Positions 33,510-43,600 of a stretch of DNA of 64,000 bases are shown in pieces. Every line of letters begins with the position of its first letter. Position 1 is the stretch's first letter. Below the pieces are notes generated by a model. The model saw only the letters and a program-made list of their open reading frames with translations, did not search any database and was not told where the DNA came from. Source of the DNA: CAWFLT01 sp963816795 (GTDB lineage: Bacteria > Acidobacteriota > Vicinamibacteria > Vicinamibacterales > SCN-69-37); the NCBI GenBank assembly GCA_963816795.1, contig CAWFLT010000006.1:496001-560000 (forward strand), given 5' to 3'. The translations under genes were made by a program, and so were the position numbers.

Positions 33510-34380
33510 AAGGGGTGCTGGGTGCTGATGCTGGGTGCTGGGTGCTCGGTGCGATGGGCTCGACCACTTTGCGGCCGCCCTGTTCACGGATGATGCCGGC
33601 GGCGACCACCGGGTCGTGCTCGAAGAAGATAACGTACTCGCGGTCGATCGCCTCGCGGACGAAGCGTTTCTTGTACATCAACGTGTCCATCGGGTAGAGG
33701 TCGTAGCCCATGATCCAGGGCTCGTCGACGTGCGCGGTCGTCGGCATCAGATCCGCGGTGAAGATCGCCGTGCGTCCGCCGGAGTCGATCCGGACGAGCT
33801 GGTGATGCATCGTGTGGCCGCCCGTCCGCCAGACGCTGATGCCGGGCAGGACCTCCCCATCGGCTTCGATGAACCGGATGACGCCGGCGTCCTGCAGCGG
33901 CACGAAGTTCTCGGCCAGGTAACTGGCGCGATTGCGCTCATGCGGATGCGTCGCGTCTTCCCATTCGGCGCGCCGCACGAAATACGTCGCGCGCTGGAAT
34001 CGCGGCACCAGACGGCCATCCTGCACGGTCGTGAACCCGCCGGCATGATCGAAATGCAGGTGAGAGGCGATGACGACGGCGATGTCGTCGGCGGTGCAGC
34101 CGGCCGCGGCCAGCGAGTGATCGAGGTGTGACTGACGGTCGATGCCGTAGATCTCACTGTCTTTCGGCGTCATCTTGTCGCCGATGCCGGCGTCGATGAG
34201 GACGAGCTGGCCGCCGGTACGCACGAGGAGCGGCCGCAGGCCGAGCGCAATGCGATTGCGATCGTCGGCCGGAGCGCGGCGCTGCCACAGCGGTTTCGGA
34301 ACGACGCCGAACATGGCGCCGCCGTCGAGCCTGAAGGTGCCGTCGGAGAGCGAAATCAACTCGACGTCGCCGAGCGTCAC
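33506..34380 (-). CDS. Metallo-beta-lactamase-fold hydrolase (3' end disturbed by repeat)
   Basis: This MBL-fold protein begins at GTG 34380 (MTLGDVELISLSDGTFRLDG). It has the metal site SHLHFDHAGG near residue 105, a second His in GGHTMHHQLV, an Asp in FTADLMP and a late His in FEHDPVVAAG, so all ligands are present. The substrate is unknown. The 3' end contains an AGCACCC heptad array (33513-33552) that encodes PSTQHPASAPST. In the given frame there is no stop and translation would continue into mtnP; a one- or two-base shift in the array would end it at a TGA overlapping the mtnP ATG. It overlaps the upstream epimerase gene by 4 nt (GTGA). Confidence 0.8.
33513..33552. repeat. Single-arm AGCACCC-type heptad array
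   Basis: GGTGCTGGGTGCTGATGCTG-type units in one orientation lie at the 3' end of the metallo-hydrolase gene, next to the mtnP start. It is the same unit as the paired arrays at 12079 and 14279, but without an inverted partner. Confidence 0.8.
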
Positions 34381-35755
34381 GAGGCTGGGTCCTTTGGCGT
34401 GGCGTGTTCCTTCAACTCGATCAAGACGCCGAGGGTGCTCGCCGGATGCAGGAAGGCGATGCGGGTGCCGCCGGCACCGGCGCGGGGCGTCTCGTCGATC
34501 AGACGCACGCCGTCCGCCTTGAGCGCGGCGAGTCTGGCGTCGAGATCGTCGACGATCAGGCAGAGATGGTGCAGTGGAGAGCCGCGGCGCTCCAGGAACT
34601 TGGCGATCGGCGAGTCGGGCGTCAGCGCCTCGACCAGCTCCAGCCGGGTGCCGCCGGTTTCGACGAACCGGATCCGATGCGGCCCGACATCTTCTGGCGG
34701 GCTGGTCTCGAGCCCGAAGAGTCGCGCGAACAGCGTCGCGTGCGCCGCCGCGTCGGTCACGGCCACACCAACGTGGTCGAGCAGCGCCGGTCCGGCGCCG
34801 GACCGCGCCATCACCATCGCCGCGGCGCCGTACGGATCGATCTGCCGCTCGGCGATCCGATTCAGCCACTCGTCGAACTCACCGGCGGCCAGCACATCGC
34901 GCTCGACATGCTGCATGAACTGGCGGCTCAGGACTTCCCGGAGCCGCCACTCAGCCCGCGACCGGCGCCGCACGCCGAGCGAAGCCCCCGAGCTCGGCGC
35001 GGAACCGCGCAATCATCTCGATCAAGTCGGGCACGCCGGTCGCCGAAGTGGCCACCGTTCGCATCACCGGCGGACGCCAGCGGCCCGCCGGCCATTGGTC
35101 GAGCGACAGCATCGCTTCGATCGAGGCCGCCGTCCGATCGGCGCCCTCGCGGTCGGCTTTGTTGACCACGAAGATGTCGGCGATCTCCATGATGCCGGCC
35201 TTGAGCGCCTGGACTTCGTCGCCGGCGCCGGGAACGAGCATGACGATCGAGATGTCGGCGGTGCGCACGATGTCGACTTCGTCTTGACCGACGCCCACGG
35301 TCTCGATGATGACGATGTCGAACCCGGCGGCGTCGAGCACACTCGCGGCTTCGGCCGAGGTCCTGGCCAGACCACCCAGATGGCCGCGCGTCGCCATGCT
35401 GCGGATGAAGACGCCCTCGTCTTGCGCGTGGGCCTGCATGCGGACGCGATCGCCGAGGATGGCGCCGCCGCTGTAAGGGCTGGTCGGATCGACCGCCAGG
35501 ACGCCGACGGTCGATCCGGCCGCGCGGAAGGCCGCAATCAACGCGTCGACCAGCGTGCTCTTCCCGGCCCCGGGCGGGCCGGTCACACCGACCAGGTACG
35601 CGCGGCCCGTCGAGGGATGGAGCTGGCCCACCAGTGGTGCGGCGGCCGGCGCCTCGTTCTCGATCAGGGATATCGCGCGCGCCACGGCGCGCGGGTCGCG
35701 GCCGAGTCACGCGGTCGGCAAGCGCACGAATGGCGTCGGGCGTCGGGGTACTCAC
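34377..35755 (-). CDS. meaB: MeaB-type G-protein chaperone joined to methylmalonyl-CoA epimerase (two apparent frameshifts)
   Basis: The N-terminal ~310 residues are MeaB, the GTPase that protects and reloads B12-dependent methylmalonyl-CoA mutase. It has P-loop GVTGPPGAGKSTLVDAL, FIRSMATRGHLGGLARTS, IIETVGVGQDEVDI and NKADREGAD. After a shift near 34968 the MeaB C terminus (WRLREVLSRQFMQHVERDVL, RIAERQIDPYGAAAM) runs without a stop into an epimerase domain, LLDHVGVAVTDAAAHATLFA, with HHLCLIVDDLDARL and the metal-binding His/Glu pattern, ending LGVLIELKEH. Another shift lies near 35706. The GTG start at 35755 overlaps the acyl-CoA dehydrogenase stop. Either the two are truly fused or a stop was lost. 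Confidence 0.8.
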
Positions 35756-36899
35756 CGGCCGAGCAGATGGCGCGCGATCACCAGCCGTTGCACCTCGCTG
35801 GTGCCTTCGCCAATGGTACAGAGCTTGACGTCGCGAAAAAATTTCTCGGCCGGGTAGTCCTTCACGAAGCCGTAGCCACCGTGGATCTGGACGCACTCTT
35901 CCGCGGCCCGGACGGCAATCTCGCTCGAATACAGCTTCGCGATCGACGACTCGATCGACGTGCGCTCAGCCCGCTGATCGCGCATCCATGCCGCACGGTA
36001 GGTCAGGAGCCGCGCCGCCTCGATCCGCGTGTACATGTCGGCCAGCTTCCACCGAATCGCCTGAAAGTGCGCGATCGGCTGGCCGAACTGGCGGCGCTCG
36101 AGCGCGTACCGTCGCGCCGCTTCATAGGCGCCTTGCGCGAGGCCGACCGCCAGCGCCGCGATCCCGATGCGGCCGGCGTCGAGCACCTGCATCGCGTTCA
36201 CGAACCCCTCGCCTTCCGCTGCCGACCAGCGCCTCGGCCGGAACCCGGCACTCCTGAAAGATCACTTCGCTCGTGTCGCTCGCGCGCATGCCGAGCTTGT
36301 CTTCTTTCTTGCCGGCCAGGAGCCCGGGCGTCCCGCGCGACACCACGAACGCCGAGATGCCACGGCGCCCCTGCGCACGATCCGTCACCGCCATGACGAC
36401 GAGGGTGCCGCCGATCGCGCCGTGCGTGATGAACTGCTTGGCCCCGGAAAGGATCCAGTGCTGGCCGTCGCGGCGCGCCGTGGTGCGCATGGCGCCGGCG
36501 TCGCTGCCGGCGTTGGCTTCGGTCAGCGCCCAGGCCCCGATGACCTCTCCACGCGCGAGCGGCGGCAGCAGCCGCCGCTTCTGGTCGTCGCTCCCAAACA
36601 TGGCCAGGTGCGCCATGCAGAGGCCGTTGTGCGCGGCGATCGACAGCGCGATCGACGGATCGACCCGCGCCAGCTCTTCCATCGCGATGCAGTACTCGAG
36701 CGCCGACAACCCGGCGCCGCCGTACTCTTCCGCCAGCGGTGATGCCGGTCAGCCCGACGGCCGCCAGCTTCGGCATCAAATCGGCGGAAAACTGCTGCGC
36801 TTCGTCCCACGCCCGGACGTTCGGACGGATCTCGACCTCGGCAAACTCTCGGACGGTCTGCCGCAACAGCTCGTGCTCGCTCGTCGGCCGAAGGTCCAT
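35752..36899 (-). CDS. Acyl-CoA dehydrogenase (two apparent frameshifts)
   Basis: This FAD-dependent short/branched-chain-type acyl-CoA dehydrogenase starts MDLRPTSEHELLRQTVREFA. Its middle domain has ALTEANAGSDAGAMRTTARR and ITHGAIGGTLVVMAVT, and the C-terminal helices carry QFGQPIAHFQAIRWKLADMY and GGYGFVKDYPAEKFFRD. The segment IGEGTSEVQRLVIARHLLG holds the catalytic Glu position. Frame changes lie near 36738 and 36218. It is coupled to meaB, so a role in branched-chain amino acid or propionyl-CoA catabolism is likely. TATACT lies 7 nt before the ATG. Confidence 0.9.
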
Positions 36900-36906
36900 G
36901 GCGAAA

Positions 36907-36912
36907 AGTATA
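36907..36912 (-). promoter_or_regulatory. -10-like element of the acyl-CoA dehydrogenase gene (leaderless)
   Basis: TATACT (5 of 6 matches) lies 7 nt before the ATG at 36899. The predicted transcription start coincides with the start codon and no ribosome binding site is visible. Confidence 0.45.
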
Positions 36913-37050
36913 GTCCGGGGAAGCGCGAGGCCTCGATAGGACAGGGCCAGAGGCGCGACGCAGGCCCCGCGCCGCAGCTATGGCGCCGGCCCGCGCACGG
37001 AGGAGCACGGAGGACAGAGCTAGAGCGCACGGAGAAGAGGAAGTGGACAC

Positions 37051-37076
37051 CCCGCGCCGACTTAATTCGGCGCGGG
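37051..37076 (-). terminator. Hairpin downstream of the outer-membrane protein gene
   Basis: A perfect 10-bp stem (CCCGCGCCGA and its complement) with a 6-nt loop lies 56 nt past the stop of the small outer-membrane protein gene. On the minus strand it is followed by a pyrimidine-rich tail (GTGTCCACTTCCTCTTC) rather than a pure T-run. The 36900-37131 gap otherwise holds GC-rich, GGGGCCCC-containing sequence and no gene. Confidence 0.5.
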
Positions 37077-37131
37077 CCCGAGGCGCGGCGTGGGGCCCCG
37101 CGCCAGAAGTGTAGTGCGGCAGCGGTCGGCC

Positions 37132-37611
37132 CTAAAACGCGATGTTCAACCCGGCGTAAAACCGTTGCGGCGCTTTCTGGATCGGACTGCCGCTGAGGCC
37201 GTAGACGCGGTAGTCGAGCCGCAACCGAATGGGACCCGCGAGCTTGATCTTGAGTCCGCCGCCGATGTTGGTCCCGAAGTGCGTCTCGGTCTCTGCGAAC
37301 GAGTACTCGCGGTACATCCCGCCGCCGACGGTGCCGTACAGCTGCACGCCCGTCGTCGGAGTCATCACCAGCACATTGAACATGCCGCTCCTCAGTCCCG
37401 GCGCGTTCGTCGTGGGTTCTTCGGTCACGTTCGAGTAGTCGAACTCGAAGCCGACGATGAGGAGGTTGATGCCGACCGCGAAGCCCCTGGCCGACCTGAC
37501 GTCAGGCGTCGGCGACAGGCCGAGGAAGAACGTGAGGTCCGCGGCTGCGCTCGACGGAGTCGCCACCAGCGCGGCAAACGCCAGCGCGACCACGGCGAGA
37601 GTTTGCTTCAT
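37132..37611 (-). CDS. Small outer-membrane beta-barrel protein
   Basis: This 159-residue protein has a signal peptide (MKQTLAVVALAFAALVATPS, cleavage near SAAA). Eight alternating amphipathic strands follow, such as GFAVGINLLIVGFEFDYSNV, GVQLYGTVGGGMYREYSFAE and IGGGLKIKLAGPIRLRLDYR. It ends RFYAGLNIAF with a terminal Phe, the usual barrel insertion signal. The size fits an OmpA/OmpW-like eight-stranded barrel. The function is unknown. Confidence 0.8.
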   Translation of the reverse strand: MKQTLAVVALAFAALVATPSSAAADLTFFLGLSPTPDVRSARGFAVGINLLIVGFEFDYSNVTEEPTTNAPGLRSGMFNVLVMTPTTGVQLYGTVGGGMYREYSFAETETHFGTNIGGGLKIKLAGPIRLRLDYRVYGLSGSPIQKAPQRFYAGLNIAF

Positions 37612-37735
37612 GACACGTGTATCGGGAGGACGCCGCCGGTAGTGCAGAAGCCGGAGGCAACGGCGCCGCAAGGCCGGACGAGAAGCACCGGAACACCGGA
37701 CGAACTCGCGTCCGTCCGGCGCTCCGCGAGATGAG

Positions 37736-38288
37736 TTAGCCGACCTTAACGAGCGTCCAGAAGTTGATGTTCGGTGAACGACTCCGCCAGCTTCTTGGTA
37801 GATGACCTTGGCTTCTTCAGCGGTGAGCGCCTTCTCGCCCATGAGCGTCTCGTAGACCATCTTTCCGGGATCGTAGCTGAACGTCTTGGACGGCGGCATC
37901 GAGCTGCACGACGTAGATCGTGACGGGCGCCGGCGCCCCGCCGCCCACGTCGACCTTGTAGAGCTTGGCCATGGTGTCGCCAAAGGCCTTGGCCTCTGGT
38001 TTGGTCACTTTGGCGAACGCTGCACGAATCGACCCCCAGGCCGACTCGAAATCGGCGATTTTGTCCGACTTGATCTGGAACACCAGCATGACTGGCGAAT
38101 CGGTAGTGAACTTCCAGCGGATCGGGCTTCTCCTGCGCCGGGGCCGGCGGGGCCGGCGTCTGGGCCGGAGGAGTCGTCGTCGCCTGAGCCTGCAGTTCCA
38201 CACCCACGAACGTGCCGCAGCACGCCGTCAACATCGCCGCCACCAGTTTCCGTCCGCCTGCTCGTCGCAACAAACCTACCCGCGCCAT
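37736..38288 (-). CDS. Secreted protein of unknown function (about three apparent frameshifts)
   Basis: The ATG at 38288 has a clear GGAG ribosome binding site 8 nt upstream. A signal peptide (MARVGLLRRAGGRKLVAAML) and a Pro/Ala-rich linker precede the domain VMLVFQIKSDKIADFESAWG, AAFAKVTKPEAKAFGDTMAK, then VTIYVVQLDA, PPSKTFSYDPGKMVYETLMG and finally NINFWTLVKVG, each in a different frame. Breaks lie near 38118, 37900 and 37790. Joined up, it looks like a single conserved periplasmic domain found in related soil bacteria, but I recognise no named family. Function unknown. Confidence 0.6.
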
Positions 38289-38368
38289 TGAAATCTCCTT
38301 ACTCTTGGGGCGTCCACCTCGCCCGGAAGCGTCATACTCTACCGTACCCTCGCACGGCGCAAACGCCG

Positions 38369-39515
38369 TCATACGAAAGTGACAAGAATTTCGTTGGCGA
38401 CCAGCATGCCGGCGCGCGTCAGTCCGAACCCGTCTGGGCCGCGCCACATGTAGTCGGCTTGCACGTACGGGGCCAGCGCCTCGCCGTACCGAGCCCACGG
38501 ATCGACCCCATAGCGGTCGAAAAAGTTCCCCGAGACAATCCCGCCGGTCAGCCGCAGCCCGGTGAACATGGCCTCTTCGATTTGCTCATTGTCGGAACGC
38601 ACTTGCCGATCCCGCGCGATGTCGTGGCCAATCGTCACGGCGTCGATGTAATCGGCGGTCGAAGCCAGGTTCTTCCAGCGGTCACGCCCCAGCGTCGAAT
38701 GCGCCCCACAGCCGAATCCCCTCCAGGCGCCTCCCTGCCAGTACTTGAGGTTGTGCCGGCTCTCGCAGCCAGGACGCGCGACGTTCGAGATTTCGTACTG
38801 GGCGAACCCGGCCTCGTCGAGCCGGCCGAGCGCCGCCAGGTACATGTCGGCCGCCTCGTCGTCGGACGACTGTTGCCAGGGAGCCGGCGCGACCAACCCC
38901 GGGCCCGTCGCCCGCGCCATCGTTTCTTTCAGAGGGGCGTTCGGGTACAGCTCGAGCAGGTAGAGCGACAAGTGGTCGGGCGCCAGGTCAACGGCCCGGT
39001 CGATGGTGCTCAGCCAGGAGGCCAGCGACTGGCCGGGTAACCAGAACATGAGGTCGAAGCTGAGGTTGTCGAACCCGGCCGCTCGCGCCGCGCGCACGGC
39101 CCCGGCAGCGCGCGCCGCCGAGTGGATCCGGCCGAGGCGTTGGAGCTCCCCGTCGTCGAACGACTGCACGCCAAAACTGATGCGGTTGACCCCGGCGGCG
39201 CGAAACGCCGCGAGGCGCTCGGGAGTCGCCGTTTCGGGATTGGTCTCGAGAGTGACCTCTGCGTCCGGGGTCAGGACGTAGGCTTCACGACATGCGCGAA
39301 TGAGCCGGGCGATTTCGGCCGGCTCGAGCAGTGACGGCGTTCCGCCGCCGAAAAACACCGTGTCGGCGCCGGCGCCATCTCCCGCGCGTCAGGATTTCTT
39401 TCTCGATCGCCTCGACATACCGCTGTTTCAGCGCGGCATCGAACAGCCCGCGATTGAAATTGCAATAGCTGCAGATCGCCTGGCAGAACGGAATATGGAG
39501 ATAAAGACCGAGCAT
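38369..39515 (-). CDS. hemW: HemW-type radical SAM heme chaperone (apparent frameshift)
   Basis: The protein begins MLGLYLHIPFCQAICSYCNF with the CxxxCxxC cluster motif of HemW/HemN, followed after a one-base shift near 39385 by the MFFGGGTPSLLEPAEIARL, LETNPET, RISFGVQSFDDGELQRLGR, FDLMFWLPGQ and YEISNVARPG motifs. The LHIPFC start and lack of the HemN N-terminal extension favour HemW, which inserts heme into respiratory enzymes, over coproporphyrinogen oxidase. It lies next to a DnaC-like gene, with a palindromic repeat between them. Confidence 0.9.
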
Positions 39516-39690
39516 GAATCGACAATCGGTTCGGAATTTTCCATTGTCGAATTCCCATCGAGTCGATTGACCCGATTGTCGATCGGCGATCCGGATCGAT
39601 TGCGAGATTTACCATTGTCAATCGGATTGGCACATTGCCGATGTCTCTGCCATTGCAGATTGCCGATTCCCCGATTGCCGATTTCCCTAT
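39509..39690. repeat. Dispersed palindromic repeat, GATTGCC-unit family (copy 2)
   Basis: This low-GC array begins at the hemW start codon and runs to the 3' end of the DnaC-like gene. It includes ATTGCCGATGTCTCTGCC followed by ATTGCAGATTGCCGATTCC and CCGATTGCCGAT. The core matches copies at 31485-31700 and 57931-58150. Confidence 0.88.
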
Positions 39691-40523
39691 GCGCTTCCCG
39701 CCTTGCCGCCCGGCCACTTCAGTTCCTTGGGCTCGCGGAGCTGGGCTCGGGCCTGGCCCTGCGTCCGCGGGGGGAGCGCGCGGCGGCCCTTGTGCTTCTT
39801 CCAGAGCGTCGTCAGGTCGTCGGCGCCGCCATTGGCCGGCAGCATGCGGTAGTCGCCACCGTCGTACTCCAGAAACTCGCACATTTCATGAAGACGGGAG
39901 TGCAGCCGAAAGCCAACCCGGGCCTTGAGGGAGTCGATCTCGGCCTCATCGGGGAGGTCTTCGTAATTGGTCGTGAAGATCGTCGGCCGGCGCTCGTTGT
40001 AGCGGGTGTTGACGATGAGATTCATCGTCTCTTCGACCCATTCGGAGGGTTTCTCGGCGCCCAGATCGTCGAGGACGAGCAGTTCGGCCTCCATGACGGG
40101 CCGGAGGATGTCCATCTCGGCCGTGCGCACGACGGGGTTGTAGGTCGAGCGGATGACGCGCAGCAGATCGCGCACGTCATAGTAGAGCCCGTGGACCCGC
40201 TTCGTCGCGACGAGGTGGCGGAGCAACGCGACGGCAATGTGCGTCTTGCCGATGCCTGGCGGGCCAATCAGGCACAGTCCCTTGGGCACGGCCGGAAACA
40301 GATCGCCGAAGCGGCGGGCCTGGCTGAGCGCGGCCAGCAAGCGTTCGTTGGGATAGATCAGGAAATTCTCGAGCGTACAGCGCGCGTAGCGCGGAGGAAT
40401 CCGCGCCTCGGCGACGAGCTGCGCCGTGGCGTTTTCCTCCCAGCAGTCACATCGTTCGACGCGATGCCGCGCATCGCCGCTGACCTGACGCCATCCCGTT
40501 CCGCTGCATTTCTCGCACGCCAT
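39687..40523 (-). CDS. DnaC/IstB-like ATPase with N-terminal zinc motif
   Basis: This 278-residue AAA+ ATPase of the DnaC helicase-loader type has an N-terminal zinc-knuckle pattern CEKCSGTGW...CDCW. Walker A is GPPGIGKTH near residue 88, Walker B is ELLVLDDLGAEK and sensor 1 is PTIFTTNYED. It may load the replicative helicase or act in repair. No transposase is adjacent, so an IstB role is unlikely. A TAAACT -10-like hexamer lies 12 nt before the ATG. The basic C-terminal tail (KKHKGRRALPPRTQ) borders the repeat array. Confidence 0.85.
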   Translation of the reverse strand: MACEKCSGTGWRQVSGDARHRVERCDCWEENATAQLVAEARIPPRYARCTLENFLIYPNERLLAALSQARRFGDLFPAVPKGLCLIGPPGIGKTHIAVALLRHLVATKRVHGLYYDVRDLLRVIRSTYNPVVRTAEMDILRPVMEAELLVLDDLGAEKPSEWVEETMNLIVNTRYNERRPTIFTTNYEDLPDEAEIDSLKARVGFRLHSRLHEMCEFLEYDGGDYRMLPANGGADDLTTLWKKHKGRRALPPRTQGQARAQLREPKELKWPGGKAGSA

Positions 40524-40535
40524 GGAAGATCGATC

Positions 40536-40541
40536 AGTTTA
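40536..40541 (-). promoter_or_regulatory. -10-like element of the DnaC-like gene
   Basis: TAAACT (4-5 of 6 matches) lies 12 nt before the ATG at 40523 in the divergent gap to gltB. The predicted leader is about 6 nt. Confidence 0.35.
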
Positions 40542-40681
40542 GCACCGTCTCGCCTGTTCGGCCGGCACGAGCGCACGGCAGGAGCGCTCGGCATTGCCTG
40601 GATCCGCGTCAGAACTCAACAGCATGGCGCCTATGACTTAATTGCGTTTCACTTCTGCGCCGGTTTGCTTCATAAGAAGCT

Positions 40682-43600
40682 GTGCCGCAATCTCAATTCC
40701 CGCCGGCGCAGGGTCTTTACGATCCCCGCGACGAGCATGACGCGTGCGGATTGGGATTCGTCGCCGACATCAAGGGCCGGCGGTCGAATGCGATCGTGCG
40801 CCAGGCCCTTCAGGTGCTGATCAACCTGCTTCATCGCGGCGCCTGCGGCTCCGAGCAGAACACGGGAGACGGCGCCGGCATCCTGATGCAGATGCCGGAT
40901 CGATTCCTGCGCAAGGAAACGGGCCGCCTCGGCATCGCGCTGCCGGCGGCCGGCGAGTACGGCGCCGGCCTCGTGTTCCTGCCGCCCGATCCGGCGGCGC
41001 GCCGCCAGGTCCAGTCCCTCTTCGAGGAGACGGTGCGCGAAGAAGGCCAGATCGTCCTCGGCTGGCGCGACGTGCCGACGGACAACCGTTTTGTCGGCGC
41101 GTCGGCAGTCGCCGTCCAGCCGGCCTTCGGGCAGATCTTCATCGGGCGCGGCGCGGAACTGGCGCGAATGGGCGACGCGGCCGGAGCTCGCGCCACCTTC
41201 GAGCGCAAGCTCTATGTGATCCGGAAGCGCGTCGAGCACGCGGTGGACGCCCTGCCCGGCACCGAGCGGCTGGGCTTCTACGTCGTGAGCCTGTCGAGCA
41301 ATACGCTCACCTACAAGGGCATGCTGACGGCCGACCAGATCGAGACGATGTTTCCCGACCTGGTCGATCCGGACGTGGAATCGGCGCTCGCGCTCGTGCA
41401 CCAGCGGTTCAGCACGAACACGTTTCCGTCGTGGCCGCTCGCCCATCCGTACCGGATGGTCGCTCACAACGGCGAAATCAACACGCTGCGCGGCAACATC
41501 AACTGGATGAAAGCGCGCGAAGCGCTGTGCGCGTCCGACGTCCTTGGCGACGACCTCCGGAAGATCGTGCCGATCATCCGCGAAGGCGGCAGCGACACCG
41601 CCATTTTCGACAACGTCCTCGAGCTGCTCGTCATGTCAGGCCGCTCGCTGCCGCACGCCCTGTTGATGATGATCCCGGAGCCGTGGCAGGGCGATGCCGA
41701 GATGAGCCCGGCGCGGAAAGCCTTCTACGAGTACCACTCGTCGCTGATGGAGCCGTGGGATGGGCCGGCGTCGATCGCGTTCACCGACGGCACGGTCATC
41801 GGCGCCGTACTCGATCGCAACGGACTTCGGCCGTCGCGATACTACGTGACCAAAGACGATCTGGTGATCATGGCGTCCGAGGTCGGTGTGCTCGATGTGC
41901 CGCCCGACCAGATCGTCATCAAAGAGCGGCTGCACCCCGGCCGGATGTTCCTCGTGGACACCGCCGCGGGGCGCATCATCGCGGACGAAGAGATCAAGGA
42001 GAGCATCGCCACGGCCCAGCCGTACGGCGAGTGGCTCGCGCAGCACCTCATCAGCATCGACGATTTGCCGGCGGCGCCGCACACCCCGCCGCCCGATCAC
42101 GAGGTGGTGGCGCGGCGGCAGATCGCGTTCGGCTACACACAGGAAGATCTCCGGCTGCTGCTCGGCCCCATGGCGTCGAACGGCGAGGAGCCGATCGGCT
42201 CGATGGGCACCGACACGCCGCTCGCCGTGCTCTCGGAGCGCCCGCGTCTGCTGTATGACTACTTCACGCAGCTCTTCGCGCAAGTCACCAATCCCCCGCT
42301 CGATGCCATTCGCGAGGAACTGGTCACGTCGATGGCATCGACGATCGGGCCTGAGCGCAATCTGCTCCAGCCAGAGCCCGAATCGTGCCGGCAGATCAAG
42401 GTCAAGTACCCGGTTCTCGACAACCACGAGTTGGCAAAGCTCAGGCACGTCGATGCGCCCGGATTTCGCAGCGTCACCCTGCCGATGCTCTTCCCTCCGG
42501 GGGAAGGCGGCGCCGGCCTCGAGCGCGCACTGGACGATCTCAGGGCGCGCGCGAGCGAGGCGGTTCGCGCGGGCGCCACGATCCTCATCCTCTCCGACCG
42601 CGGGATGAACGAGGACCGGGCGGCGATGCCCAGCCTGCTCGCCACCGCCGGTGTGCACCATCATCTGGTGCGTGAGGGCGCGCGCACGAAATGCGCCCTC
42701 GTCGTCGAAACCGGCGACGCCAGAGAAGTGCATCACATGGCGCTCCTCATTGGCTACGGGGCGGGCGCGGTGAACCCGCATCTGGCGTTCGAGACGCTCG
42801 ACGACATGATTCAGGAGCGGTCGCTCGAGGGCCTTTCCCACGAGCGAGCGGTCGGCAACTACGTGCGGGCGCTCAACAAGGGCCTCCTCAAAGTGATGTC
42901 CAAGATGGGCATTTCGACGCTGCAGAGTTACTGCGGCGCCCAGATTTTCGAGGCCATCGGGCTGGAACGGACGTTCGTCGATCGGTTCTTCACCTCGACC
43001 GCATCGCGAATCGGCGGCATCGGCCTGAATGTGATTGCCGAGGAAGTCCGCCGGCGGCATGCCAGAGCATTTCGAGGCAGCCGCGCGTCGAACGAGGACC
43101 TCGAGGAGGGCGGCGAGTATCAGTGGCGCCGCGAAGGCGAGCATCATCTCTTCACCCCGAAGATCGTCCAGACGCTTCAGCACGCCACGCAGAGCAAGCA
43201 GTACGGGATCTACCGCGAGTACACCGCGCTCGTGAACGACCAGAGCCGCCGCCTGGGCACGCTGCGCGGCCTGTTCGATCTCCGGCCGGGCACGGCGCCA
43301 ATTCCGCTGACCGAGGTCGAGCCCGTCGAGAGCCTGGTGCGGCGCTTCGCGACGGGAGCGATGTCGTACGGATCGATCAGCCAGGAAGCGCACGAGACCC
43401 TGGCGATCGCCATGAATCGTCTGGGCGGGAAGTCGAACACCGGCGAAGGTGGCGAGAACGCGGAGCGCTACCGGCGTGATCCCAACGGCGACTGGCGGCG
43501 CAGCGCGGTGAAACAGGTGGCGTCGGGCCGGTTCGGCGTGACGAGCGAGTACCTCGTGAACGCCGACGATCTGCAGATCAAGATGGCCCAGGGCGCCAAG

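Noticed and set aside
33322..34869. Apparent epimerase-hydrolase-phosphorylase long frame
   Set aside because: Only the metallo-hydrolase part is in the right frame; the ends translate neighbouring genes out of phase.
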